Shown in pieces: positions 30,608 through 38,758 of a stretch of DNA of 64,000 nucleotides (position 1 is its first letter; each line of letters begins with the position of its first letter). Made by a program: the position numbers and the translations under genes. The notes under the pieces were generated by a model. The model saw only the letters and a list, made by a program, of their open reading frames with translations, had not been told where the DNA came from and searched no databases. Source of the DNA: Peptoniphilus rachelemmaiella (GTDB lineage Bacteria > Bacillota > Clostridia > Tissierellales > Peptoniphilaceae); contig NZ_CALPBW010000004.1 in assembly GCF_943169845.1 (NCBI RefSeq), positions 1-64,000 of the forward strand. Reading direction: 5' to 3'.

Positions 30608-31279
30608 ATGCCTATTGTAAAAACAGTGAATCTAACGAAAACCTACGGTCGGTCGGTGGAAGTACACGCACTGGACGGCGTGAATTTCCAGTTGGAAAAA
30701 GGAGACTTGGTGGCAATCATCGGCGACAGCGGATCGGGAAAATCCACCTTACTCCACCTTTTGGCGGGCATCGACAGGCCCACCGGCGGCGAAATTTATA
30801 TTCAAGATAAAAACATTACCACCCTTAGTAACGAGGAAATGACCATTTTCCGCCGACGAAACATCGGGGTCATTTACCAATTTTTTAATCTGATCCCGAA
30901 TATTACGGCGCGGAAAAATATCTTGCTCCCCTTGCTTCTCGACGGAAGAAAGGAAGATGAAGCTTATTTTAAAGAGATTATTTCGATTCTCGGGATCGAA
31001 GATAAATTGGACCGCTATCCGAAACAACTTTCCGGCGGCGAGCAGCAGCGGGTGGCCATTGCCCGAAGCTTAATCACGAGACCCGCCCTGATTTTAGCGG
31101 ATGAGCCCACGGGAAACTTGGATCGGCGAAATTCCGAAGAAATCACTGCCCTTTTCCGATTGGTCAACGAGCGCACCGGCTCCACCATGGCCATCGTGAC
31201 CCACGATGAAAAGGTGGCCAACAGCTGCCAAAAAGTTTTTCGCATGATCGATGGAAAACTCTTCCCTTCGGAGGTGTAG
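30608..31279 (+). CDS. ABC transporter ATP-binding protein (BceA/MacB type)
   Basis: 223 residues. Walker A GDSGSGKST, Q-loop YQFFNLIPN, signature LSGGEQQRVAIARSL, Walker B LILADEPTGNLD and the H-loop THDEK are all intact, so it should be an active ATPase. Sequence and size are those of the subfamily paired with FtsX-like permeases (LolD, MacB, BceA). AAAAGGAGG precedes the ATG. It drives the next gene's permease, probably to remove or release antimicrobial peptides and to signal to the kinase. Confidence 0.93.
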   Translation: MPIVKTVNLTKTYGRSVEVHALDGVNFQLEKGDLVAIIGDSGSGKSTLLHLLAGIDRPTGGEIYIQDKNITTLSNEEMTIFRRRNIGVIYQFFNLIPNITARKNILLPLLLDGRKEDEAYFKEIISILGIEDKLDRYPKQLSGGEQQRVAIARSLITRPALILADEPTGNLDRRNSEEITALFRLVNERTGSTMAIVTHDEKVANSCQKVFRMIDGKLFPSEV

Positions 31280-31282
31280 ACG

Positions 31283-33763
31283 ATGAAAATCATTGGTGAA
31301 TTAGCTGCCTCCGTGGTCAACGCCGGAAAAAAAGACGCCTTGGCGGTAAAAACAAGCATACTGCTTGCCGTGATCCTGCTGGGAACCATTCTCTTCATCA
31401 CTACCTCTTTAAGAAAAGCGGAAGTTGATTTTGCCATCGCCGATTCAGGCGATTACCACGCGTCCATTGCCGAGGTCGACGCCTCTTTTTACGATGAGCT
31501 AAAAAAGAATCCGGCCATCGAAAAAATTGCCTTCGATCGCATTGTAAAAACGGACCGTAACGCCGTGATTTACGAACGAGAGGATTATTTCAATCAATTA
31601 AAAAGCTTCAAACCCGTCGAGGGTAGGCGGCCGGAAAGAGACGATGAATTGTTGGTGCCCGATTCGTTTTTGAAGCGCAACCGGGATCTGCATTTAAACA
31701 GCGCATTGGAGGCGGAGGGGAAGACGTATCGGATCGTAGGCGTTTATGAAAATAACGAAATATCATTTGAAGAGTCTTATCTAATCGGACGCTTGGGAGA
31801 TGTGTCGAAAGACGAGCTGTTCGAAGGATCAAGCGGAATCGAAGCCTATATTTGGTACAAAAATCCACGAGATACCTACACCCTGACTCGAGAAATATTA
31901 CAGAAGCAAGGCATCGATCCAAAAGTGGCGGAAAGTCAGGGGCGATTGGGCTACAATACTCCGTTATTGAATTATAAAATGATCTATCCCAATGGAATTA
32001 TTCCGCCGAGAACTGTATTATCTGAGGCATTGGACTCTTATATTCCCATAAGCATGTTGGCGCTCTTGTTTGCCTTTATTATTTACGGCGCTTTTAATGT
32101 GTGGAACAGTCGAGATCAGCGGGAGATCGCCCTGTTAAAAAGCGTGGGCATGACGGAGAAACAAGTAAAGAAAATGATACGCAGGCGTGCTTTTCTTTTG
32201 GCGAGGGGACCGATTCTGCTGGGCACGGCTCTGTCCTATGGTGTGGCCAACGGACTCTTGTATTTAATATGGCGCAACAATGCAAAGAGTATTCATGCCG
32301 TGGGTGATATATTAGGCGAGCGAATTAAGGCACCGGATTTTCAATCTGTGAGCCTTTCGCCCTATGTGGTTTTGGCCATTTTAATTTTATCTGCGGCGAC
32401 GGTCTATCTATCCGCCATGGTGCCGGCGAAGCGCTGCGGGAAATTAAATATTATCGAGGGATTAAACGGCCTGTCGGAAAAAGACGGGCGGCTGGGTCCT
32501 TCGAAAGTAAGGGGAAAAATTGAAAAGACGTTGGCCAAGGATTATTACCTTTCTTACAAGAGAACTTACCGAACGATCCTTTTATCCACGGCCCTTTCGG
32601 CCGTGATTCTCACCGTGGTGATGGTCTCCGGCGCCTATGGCGAGCTCACTGAAGCCTACGACAAATTTCGCAGTCCCTATACTTTTTCATCAACTATCTT
32701 TACGCCGGGATCGATGGATCCCCAAATGACCGAAGACCTAAAGGCACTAAAAGGTGCGGATGAATGGCATTTATATCGCAAACAAGACTTTAAGTGCTTT
32801 GTCGCAGACAATGGAGCGTTCTTTTCGGCACCTATGAAAAAGGCGTTAAAAGATGGAAAGAAGTCCAAGGAATTGTATGCCAGGCTGTATGGACTTACCG
32901 ACGAGGATTACGAGAAGCTTTTGGCAGCGAATGGATACGATAGCGATACGGCGTATTTGCTCTTAAATAAAACCGCCGCCGACGACGGAAGTCCCTATGC
33001 CTTTCGGAAATACATTCCCGTCACCGACGGAAGCGGCGCTGTGAATCTACGCTACAGTGCGGAGGGCAAGGTGATGGCCATCGGCATCGGTGGCGTGATC
33101 GACGAGATGCCCTTCGCCATCGAGCCCATGACGGCCCGCGAAGTCTCTCTATTTACGCGACAATCCACCATGGAGGCCTTTTTCCAAAAGGAAGGACACG
33201 ATCCGGCAGATCCGGTCAATTACTACAATATAAAAATGCGTGCGGACAAAAACGTGGACAAAATATCTGAAGATTTTGAGAAAGTCATCGCATCTTATAT
33301 TCCGAAAACCGACCACTCCACCATGACTCAAGCCATGAATCGGGCCTTGGATAATGAGGCGGAGAGGAATGTACGCGTACTGAACGGAGGCATTCAAGGA
33401 ATTCTCATCCTCATAGCCTTGACCAATGCCTACAATAGCTTTAACGGCAACTTGCGGGCGAGGAAGAGAGAGTTTGAACTGCTTATGACGGCGGGCATGA
33501 CGGAAAGGCAAATGAAATCCATGGTTTACAGAGAAGGCGGCATGCTCTTTTTGCGCTTACTTGTCCTTTACGGTATCTTGCTTCCCGTGGTCATCTTGGG
33601 GCGATCGGCGAGGAGCAAATTCGCCATTGCTTTCGCCGCGAAAAATCTTTTTCTCACGACGAACTATTTGCCTATTGTTTTGGTCTTCGTCGTCATGGGC
33701 ATCGGGATCAGCTTTTCCATAAGAAAGGGTTTAGAGCAAGTATTCGTTGATGACTTAAATTGA
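31283..33763 (+). CDS. FtsX-like ABC permease (BceB-related, large)
   Basis: 826 residues. One membrane helix near residues 25-43 is followed by an extracellular stretch of about 200 residues. A three-helix FtsX unit lies at about 255-380, a further helix near 435-455, then a second large extracellular region (about 460-700) and three more helices at the C-terminus. Two FtsX units with an external domain before the last helices fit peptide-sensing BceB permeases. At 826 residues it is longer than the 620-670 I expect for BceB, through its external domains. GGAGGTG precedes the ATG. Confidence 0.85.
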   Translation: MKIIGELAASVVNAGKKDALAVKTSILLAVILLGTILFITTSLRKAEVDFAIADSGDYHASIAEVDASFYDELKKNPAIEKIAFDRIVKTDRNAVIYEREDYFNQLKSFKPVEGRRPERDDELLVPDSFLKRNRDLHLNSALEAEGKTYRIVGVYENNEISFEESYLIGRLGDVSKDELFEGSSGIEAYIWYKNPRDTYTLTREILQKQGIDPKVAESQGRLGYNTPLLNYKMIYPNGIIPPRTVLSEALDSYIPISMLALLFAFIIYGAFNVWNSRDQREIALLKSVGMTEKQVKKMIRRRAFLLARGPILLGTALSYGVANGLLYLIWRNNAKSIHAVGDILGERIKAPDFQSVSLSPYVVLAILILSAATVYLSAMVPAKRCGKLNIIEGLNGLSEKDGRLGPSKVRGKIEKTLAKDYYLSYKRTYRTILLSTALSAVILTVVMVSGAYGELTEAYDKFRSPYTFSSTIFTPGSMDPQMTEDLKALKGADEWHLYRKQDFKCFVADNGAFFSAPMKKALKDGKKSKELYARLYGLTDEDYEKLLAANGYDSDTAYLLLNKTAADDGSPYAFRKYIPVTDGSGAVNLRYSAEGKVMAIGIGGVIDEMPFAIEPMTAREVSLFTRQSTMEAFFQKEGHDPADPVNYYNIKMRADKNVDKISEDFEKVIASYIPKTDHSTMTQAMNRALDNEAERNVRVLNGGIQGILILIALTNAYNSFNGNLRARKREFELLMTAGMTERQMKSMVYREGGMLFLRLLVLYGILLPVVILGRSARSKFAIAFAAKNLFLTTNYLPIVLVFVVMGIGISFSIRKGLEQVFVDDLN

Positions 33764-33773
33764 ATTGCACTCA

Positions 33774-33803
33774 AAAAGGACTTCCCAAGGCGGAAGTCCT
33801 TTT
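33774..33803 (+). terminator. Bidirectional terminator between the ABC operon and glmS
   Basis: AAAAGGACTTCC (33774-33785) and GGAAGTCCTTTT (33792-33803) form a perfect stem with A and T tracts on both flanks. It can therefore end both the forward permease transcript and the reverse glmS transcript. Confidence 0.92.
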
Positions 33804-33848
33804 TCCATGAAAAAATCGGCACAAGAAGCCTTATGCCGATTCGTATTA

Positions 33849-35669
33849 TTATTCGACGGTGACGGATTTCGCCAGGTTTCTCGGTTTGTCCACGTCGTTG
33901 CCCAAAAGGACGCTCACTTTGTAGGCGAGAATTTGTTGGGGCAAGACGGCGAGAATGGGGGCATAGAGATCGGAAATGGCGGGGATGCGAATAAGATCGT
34001 CGGCCACTTCGTCGATGTGGGCGCTGACGTCGTCGGTGATGACGATGTTGTAGGCGCCTCTGGCCTTCACTTCTTTAATATTGGAAATGCTTTTTTCCAC
34101 GAGAAGGGATTGAGTGATAATGGTGACGATGGGAATTCCTTCTTCCACCAAAGCGATACTGCCGTGCTTTAATTCGCCGGCGGGCATGGATTGGGCGTGA
34201 ATGTAGGAAATTTCCTTGAGCTTCAAGGCGCCTTCCTTGGCGCTTAAATAGTCGATGCCGCGGCCCAGGTAGAAGATGGCCCGGTGCGAGGCGAGGCGCT
34301 TGGCGATGGGATCCAAATCGTCCACATGGTCTAAAATGGATTCGATTTTTTCCGGAACGCCGGAGAGCTCTTCGATGGCAACTTTCACTGCTTCTTCGTC
34401 GTAGGTGCCCAGTTTGTAGCCGAAGTCCAGGGCCAAAAGATAGAGGCTCAAAAGCTGAGTGGAGTAGGCCTTGGTGCTGGCTACGGAAATTTCCGGGCCG
34501 GCGTCGCAGTAAATGACCTTGTCGCTTTCGCGGTCGATGGAAGAACCCAGCACATTGGTAATGGCGAGGACCTTCGCGCCCCGTTGTTTCGCTTCACGAA
34601 GCACGGCCAAGGTGTCGCCGGTTTCGCCGGATTGGCTCACGACGATGAGCAAACTGTTTTCGTTTAAGAAAGGCATATTGTAGCGGAATTCCGATGCGAT
34701 TTCTGCGGTAATTTCTTTTTGCATGGCATCTTCCAAGGCGCGTTTGCCCACTTCGGAGGCGTGGAAGGCCGTGCCGCAGGCGGTCATAAAGACGTGGTCG
34801 AAGGCTTCGATTTCATCTTTCGTAAAGGATTGGTCGCCGAAGCTTACGAAGCCGTCTTTTACTTTGCGGCGCAAACAGTCGCGAATGGCCTTGGGCTGTT
34901 CGAAGATTTCTTTCATCATGTAGTGGTCGAAACCTTCTTTGCCGGCGCTTTCCATGCTCCATTCCACGGTTTTGATTTCCTTGTCGATGACCTTGCCGTT
35001 GTTGTAGATGGTGTAGTTTCCCCCTTCAATGACCACAAGGTCGTCGTTATCTAAATAGATGACGTCCCGCGTATAGGCCAAGAGGGCGGGGATGTCCGAT
35101 GCGGCGAAAATGCCGTCGTCGGCGATACCCAAAATCAAGGGCGATTCTCTGCGGGTAACGATTAACGTTTCAGGATCGTCGGGGGAGAGGACGGCCAGGC
35201 TGAACGTGCCGCGAAGTTCTTTCGTGGCTTCTTCCACAGCGGCTTTTAAATCGCCGTGAAGCTTCGATGCGATTAAATTGGCCACCACTTCCGTATCCGT
35301 TTCGGAATAGAAGGTAAAGCCTTCTTCCATGAGGCGGTTTTTAATGGCCTGGAAGTTTTCGATGATGCCGTTGTGTACCACGGCCACTTTGTGGTCGCAG
35401 GACACGTGGGGGTGGGCATTGGTTTCGCTGGGCACGCCGTGGGTGGCCCAACGGGTATGGCCGATGCCGTTGTGCCCCTCCAGGGGATGGACGCGAAGCT
35501 TTTCTTCCAGCGCTTCCAAACGGCCGGCGGCCTTTGTTACTTTTAATAAACCGTGGTCGATCATGGCGATGCCGGCGCTGTCGTAGCCGCGGTATTCTAA
35601 TTTTTCAAGTCCCTGAAGAATGCGCTCTTCAGCATTTTCCTTGCCGTTAAAGGCAACAATTCCACACAT
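33849..35669 (-). CDS. glmS: Glutamine-fructose-6-phosphate aminotransferase (isomerising)
   Basis: 606 residues, normal length. The N-terminal glutaminase begins MCGIVAF, exposing the Cys1 nucleophile after Met removal, with LEYRGYDSAGIA and HTRWATHG. Two SIS domains carry the fructose-6-phosphate site (SQSGETGDTL; STKAYSTQLL), and the C-terminus PRNLAKSVTVE is canonical. It makes glucosamine-6-phosphate, the first step to peptidoglycan amino sugars. AGGAGG lies in front of the ATG, and a glmS ribozyme occupies the leader, giving product feedback on the mRNA. Confidence 0.97.
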   Translation of the reverse strand: MCGIVAFNGKENAEERILQGLEKLEYRGYDSAGIAMIDHGLLKVTKAAGRLEALEEKLRVHPLEGHNGIGHTRWATHGVPSETNAHPHVSCDHKVAVVHNGIIENFQAIKNRLMEEGFTFYSETDTEVVANLIASKLHGDLKAAVEEATKELRGTFSLAVLSPDDPETLIVTRRESPLILGIADDGIFAASDIPALLAYTRDVIYLDNDDLVVIEGGNYTIYNNGKVIDKEIKTVEWSMESAGKEGFDHYMMKEIFEQPKAIRDCLRRKVKDGFVSFGDQSFTKDEIEAFDHVFMTACGTAFHASEVGKRALEDAMQKEITAEIASEFRYNMPFLNENSLLIVVSQSGETGDTLAVLREAKQRGAKVLAITNVLGSSIDRESDKVIYCDAGPEISVASTKAYSTQLLSLYLLALDFGYKLGTYDEEAVKVAIEELSGVPEKIESILDHVDDLDPIAKRLASHRAIFYLGRGIDYLSAKEGALKLKEISYIHAQSMPAGELKHGSIALVEEGIPIVTIITQSLLVEKSISNIKEVKARGAYNIVITDDVSAHIDEVADDLIRIPAISDLYAPILAVLPQQILAYKVSVLLGNDVDKPRNLAKSVTVE

Positions 35670-35689
35670 AATATCCTCCTAATCTCGGG

Positions 35690-35830
35690 AGCTGCCGTAT
35701 TGATTTTGTGCCGAGATTGCTCCGGGTTTTGTACAATACTCAGGTTGCAGACCTATGAAGCATCCGCCGAAAATTCGATCACTTCATCCCTCGTCCACCT
35801 AAAAGGTGCTGGCGCTTAAATTCTTCTCCC
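35690..35830 (-). ncRNA. glmS ribozyme: glmS ribozyme/riboswitch in the glmS leader
   Basis: The reverse-strand leader contains the conserved core: GCGCCAGCACC, then GGTGGACGAGG closing the first hairpin, then ATCGAATTTTCGGCGGATGC, matching the GlcN6P-activated self-cleaving glmS RNA in the same order as Bacillus. Cleavage is expected just 5' of the first G of GCGCC, between 35816 and 35815. An ATCTCGG/CCGAGAT pairing near 35684-35716 may form the peripheral 3' helices. Glucosamine-6-phosphate would trigger cleavage and loss of the mRNA. Outer boundaries are approximate. Confidence 0.93.
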
Positions 35831-35856
35831 GTTTAAATAAATTGCGTACGTATTTC

Positions 35857-35865
35857 ATTATACCA
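35857..35865 (-). promoter_or_regulatory. Extended -10 promoter of glmS
   Basis: On the reverse strand TGGTATAAT (complement of 35857-35865) lies about 40 bases before the predicted ribozyme cleavage site, so the transcript would begin near 35850 and include the whole ribozyme. Confidence 0.7.
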
Positions 35866-35897
35866 TAGCTTTCGCATTTAAGAGAACCGCGACAATC

Positions 35898-35926
35898 TTG
35901 ACGGAAACACAGGGGATTGTTATGAT
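35898..35926 (+). promoter_or_regulatory. Promoter of the parvulin gene
   Basis: TTGACG (35898-35903), a 17-base spacer and TATGAT (35921-35926) preceded by TGT form the best consensus promoter in the window. It diverges from the glmS promoter about 35 bases away. Confidence 0.8.
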
Positions 35927-35973
35927 AAAGAGCAGTAAAAGGCAAACAGCCACGATCATTAGGAGGTAATTTA

Positions 35974-36723
35974 ATGACAGAAGCAAATAAAGTATTGGCG
36001 TCCATCGGCAATGTAGATATTCACGAATCCGATGTCGATGCCTATTTAAAGAGCATGAATCCCCAAATGGCCATCCAATTCCAAGGGGACGAAGGCAAAA
36101 AACACATTTTAGACGAATTGGTGCGTCAAGAGCTTTTGCTGTTGGATGCATTGGACAAGAAGATGGACGAAGACGAAGAATTTAAAAAGGTCTTTGCGGA
36201 CACGAAGAAGTCCCTCTTAAAATCCTATAACTTCAGCAAGACCATTGAAGGTGTGGAAGCCACGGAAGAAGACATGAAGAAATTCTACGAAGAAAACAAG
36301 CAATTCTTCAAGAAGCCTGAATCCGTTCACGCCGCACACATTTTAGTCGACGAGGAAGCTAAGGCCGCCGATCTCGCCAAGCAAGCCCGCGAAGGCGCCG
36401 ACTTCGGTGAACTGGCGAAAGAACATTCCACTTGCCCCTCCAATCAAAACGGCGGGGACTTAGGCTCCTTCGCCCGCGGCCAAATGGTGCCGGAATTCGA
36501 CGAAAAAGTCTTCGGCATGAAAGACGGCGAAATTTCCGATCCCGTGAAGACCCAATTCGGCTACCACATCATTAAGCGCATCGAAGGCAATCCGGAAGAA
36601 GAAAAGAGCTTCGACGAAGTGCGCGGCGAAATTCAAATGGAACTGACCCGCCAAAAACAACAAGAACGCTACTTGGAAAAAGTGGCAGAACTGGAAAAGA
36701 AATACAAAGTTGAATACAAATAA
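35974..36723 (+). CDS. Cytoplasmic PpiC/parvulin-type peptidyl-prolyl isomerase
   Basis: 249 residues. An N-terminal SurA/trigger-like helical region (about 1-110) is followed by a parvulin domain (about 113-205) with HAAHILVDEEAKA, FGELAKEHSTCPS, GGDLGSFARGQMVPEF and FGYHIIKRIEG, and a charged C-terminal helix. There is no signal peptide or lipobox, unlike PrsA, so it should work in the cytoplasm as a foldase or chaperone. TAGGAGG precedes the ATG. It is a single-gene unit with its own promoter and terminator. Confidence 0.9.
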   Translation: MTEANKVLASIGNVDIHESDVDAYLKSMNPQMAIQFQGDEGKKHILDELVRQELLLLDALDKKMDEDEEFKKVFADTKKSLLKSYNFSKTIEGVEATEEDMKKFYEENKQFFKKPESVHAAHILVDEEAKAADLAKQAREGADFGELAKEHSTCPSNQNGGDLGSFARGQMVPEFDEKVFGMKDGEISDPVKTQFGYHIIKRIEGNPEEEKSFDEVRGEIQMELTRQKQQERYLEKVAELEKKYKVEYK

Positions 36724-36727
36724 AATG

Positions 36728-36748
36728 AGCGGCTTCGGCCGCTTTTTT
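36728..36748 (+). terminator. Terminator of the parvulin gene
   Basis: AGCGGC (36728-36733) pairs with GCCGCT (36738-36743) around a stable TTCG tetraloop, followed by a T run to 36748. It begins four bases after the stop codon. Confidence 0.92.
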
Positions 36749-36802
36749 GTTTACGAAGGCTGATTTTATGCGTTTTTTGCTTTTCAGATGACTTTTTCGA
36801 TC

Positions 36803-36843
36803 CGTGAGAAGGACCGTTTTCCTTCACGATTCTGTGATATACT
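36803..36843 (+). promoter_or_regulatory. Promoter with an overlapping inverted repeat before the RelA/SpoT-domain gene
   Basis: TGATATACT (36835-36843) is a good extended -10. Directly upstream, CGTGAGAAGGA (36803-36813) and TCCTTCACG (36820-36828) form an imperfect inverted repeat covering the -35 zone. No T run follows, so it is more likely an operator than a terminator. Confidence 0.5.
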
Positions 36844-36865
36844 GGTTCTATGTCAGGGGGTAGAT

Positions 36866-38200
36866 ATGGAACTGGATTTATTCAACTTTATTGACCGCTC
36901 CATCGCGTTGTTAAACAACAAATACGACGCCATTGCTGAGCTGGAGCGAGAGCTTGAAAATTTTTTTGAAATGGAATTTAAAGACAACGACAGCTTTCTG
37001 GCGGTCAATTCACGAATCAAATCGGCAAACTCACTAAGAGAAAAAATCATTCGTAACAGCCTCTATATGCGCTACGACGACGCCGGTGAAATGCTTCGAA
37101 ATATGCAGGATATTATCGGGCTCAGAATCGAATGTCGCTTTACCGACGACGAGTTGTCCATTTACCGAGCCATTAAAGATCTGTTTTACATTCCCGTGGA
37201 AAATGGCTACTATCGTTCGCCGAGCCACAAGCATATTTTGCTGGATATGGAAACGGCTCAGCCCATGATTCAAAAAAACGGCTTCGGAATTTATAAAATC
37301 GACGGCATTATAAAAAACGGCGACGAGCAGATCAATTTCGAGCTGCAGATCAAGTCCCTGGTCAATGTCTTCTGGGGCGAAATCGACCACAAGGTTCTGT
37401 ACAAAAACTACAATTACATGCTCACGGAAGAATTTTTCCGAGACATTATGCATTCCATTAAGGACAATTTATCCATGATCGACCGCCAACTGCGGATCCT
37501 TTACGAGCACGTCAACGACATGGATTCTTCTGCCGTGAAAAGCAATCACAAGCAGGTGAAAAGCCTGTTGTCGAAAATCATTCACGATATTTTCGTCGGC
37601 ACCATTCGCAAAGAACTGGGCTTTGTCGTGGATTTCAACGAAACGTCGGACATTATTGTGGATTACCTCGACTACAAATGCCAAGCCCTCCTGGATTACG
37701 ACGAAGGGGAAAACTTTATTCGCCTCTTGAATCGAATCAATCACATCGACCAACAGGAATTTAAAGTGGCCGAAGGCGTCGAATTCGACCGGAAGCCGAC
37801 CTTTACCACGGCCTTTACCGATCGCGTGGGTCGGGCGGTGTACGCCATTATGCCCAGGGAATTCGGCTGGAATTTATTTTTTAAGATCATCGCCGAAATC
37901 GAGCAATCGGAGCCGAGGATCGACTTCGAAGAATTTTTCCGCTACTTGGAAAGTCTGCTCATCGGAACGATTAAACGAGAGGTGGACAGCAAGGGCTTTA
38001 CCGAAGAGGAGTACGATGCGCTCATCGACTTTATCCTCAATTGCTACGCTTCCATGGTGGAAAAAGATCCTTCCATGAACCACATGATCAGCAGTTATTA
38101 CGGCATGAGCACCCATTCCATTTCACAGGTATTCAGAAACATTCGATCCTACGAGGATTTTGAGAAAAACAAGACGCGCATCCAGCGCATGTTAAACTGA
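36866..38200 (+). CDS. RelA/SpoT-domain (p)ppGpp synthetase-like protein
   Basis: 444 residues from the ATG at 36866; an ATG at 36788 lies upstream of the promoter and is rejected. Residues about 55-190 match the alarmone synthetase fold: MQDIIGLRIECRF (Asp82), NGYYRSPSHKHI (113-124) and ELQIKSLVNVFWGEIDHKV (Glu159, Gln161, His175). No HD hydrolase, TGS or ACT domain is present, so it is not the long bifunctional Rel. The remaining 250 residues are helical with no recognised domain, making it longer than classical small alarmone synthetases. It may make (p)ppGpp or a related nucleotide. Confidence 0.83.
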   Translation: MELDLFNFIDRSIALLNNKYDAIAELERELENFFEMEFKDNDSFLAVNSRIKSANSLREKIIRNSLYMRYDDAGEMLRNMQDIIGLRIECRFTDDELSIYRAIKDLFYIPVENGYYRSPSHKHILLDMETAQPMIQKNGFGIYKIDGIIKNGDEQINFELQIKSLVNVFWGEIDHKVLYKNYNYMLTEEFFRDIMHSIKDNLSMIDRQLRILYEHVNDMDSSAVKSNHKQVKSLLSKIIHDIFVGTIRKELGFVVDFNETSDIIVDYLDYKCQALLDYDEGENFIRLLNRINHIDQQEFKVAEGVEFDRKPTFTTAFTDRVGRAVYAIMPREFGWNLFFKIIAEIEQSEPRIDFEEFFRYLESLLIGTIKREVDSKGFTEEEYDALIDFILNCYASMVEKDPSMNHMISSYYGMSTHSISQVFRNIRSYEDFEKNKTRIQRMLN

Positions 38201-38211
38201 CAGGAGGCAGC

Positions 38212-38706
38212 ATGGCAGAAATTATTTTGGCCGGCGGTTGCTTTTGGGGTGTGGAAGAATATTTCAGACGCACCGAGGGAATCACCGACACCGTGGTGGG
38301 CTATATTAATTCCGACATTGCCGATCCCACGTATGAAGACCTTTGCTACGGCAAGAGCAAGGCGGCGGAAGGTGTGATCATCGAATTCGATCCCGAGGTG
38401 ATTTCCCGGGAAAGGATCGTGGATTTATTTTATAAAATCATCGATCCCTACAGCTATTTCCGCCAAGGCAACGACATCGGTCGCCAGTACCGCACCGGCC
38501 TCTATTATCGTCCCGGCGAGGATGCCTTAAAGGCCTTTTATGAAGAGGATAAACAGAAGCGACAAAGCGTATCGACGCGCAAGATTTGGGTGGAAGTGGC
38601 GCCTCTTGAAAACTTTACGAAGGCCGAGGAATACCACCAACACTATTTGGTAAAAAATCCCGGCGGTTATTGCCATATTCCTTTACCGAATAAAAGCGAA
38701 AAGTAA
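38212..38706 (+). CDS. msrA: Peptide methionine-S-sulfoxide reductase A
   Basis: 164 residues. The active-site GGCFWGVEEYF is at residues 8-18 (Cys10), with the MsrA substrate motif around GNDIGRQYRTGLYY. The C-terminal end is short and carries one late cysteine in GGYCHIP, a possible resolving residue. It repairs (S)-methionine sulfoxide in proteins. GGAGG precedes the ATG, 11 bases after the RelA/SpoT-domain gene. A linked MsrB is not seen. Confidence 0.94.
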   Translation: MAEIILAGGCFWGVEEYFRRTEGITDTVVGYINSDIADPTYEDLCYGKSKAAEGVIIEFDPEVISRERIVDLFYKIIDPYSYFRQGNDIGRQYRTGLYYRPGEDALKAFYEEDKQKRQSVSTRKIWVEVAPLENFTKAEEYHQHYLVKNPGGYCHIPLPNKSEK

Positions 38707-38758
38707 TGACGAAGCGGCTTGTTTCGTGTAATATGTACTATAAAGAAGAGGTGATAGA

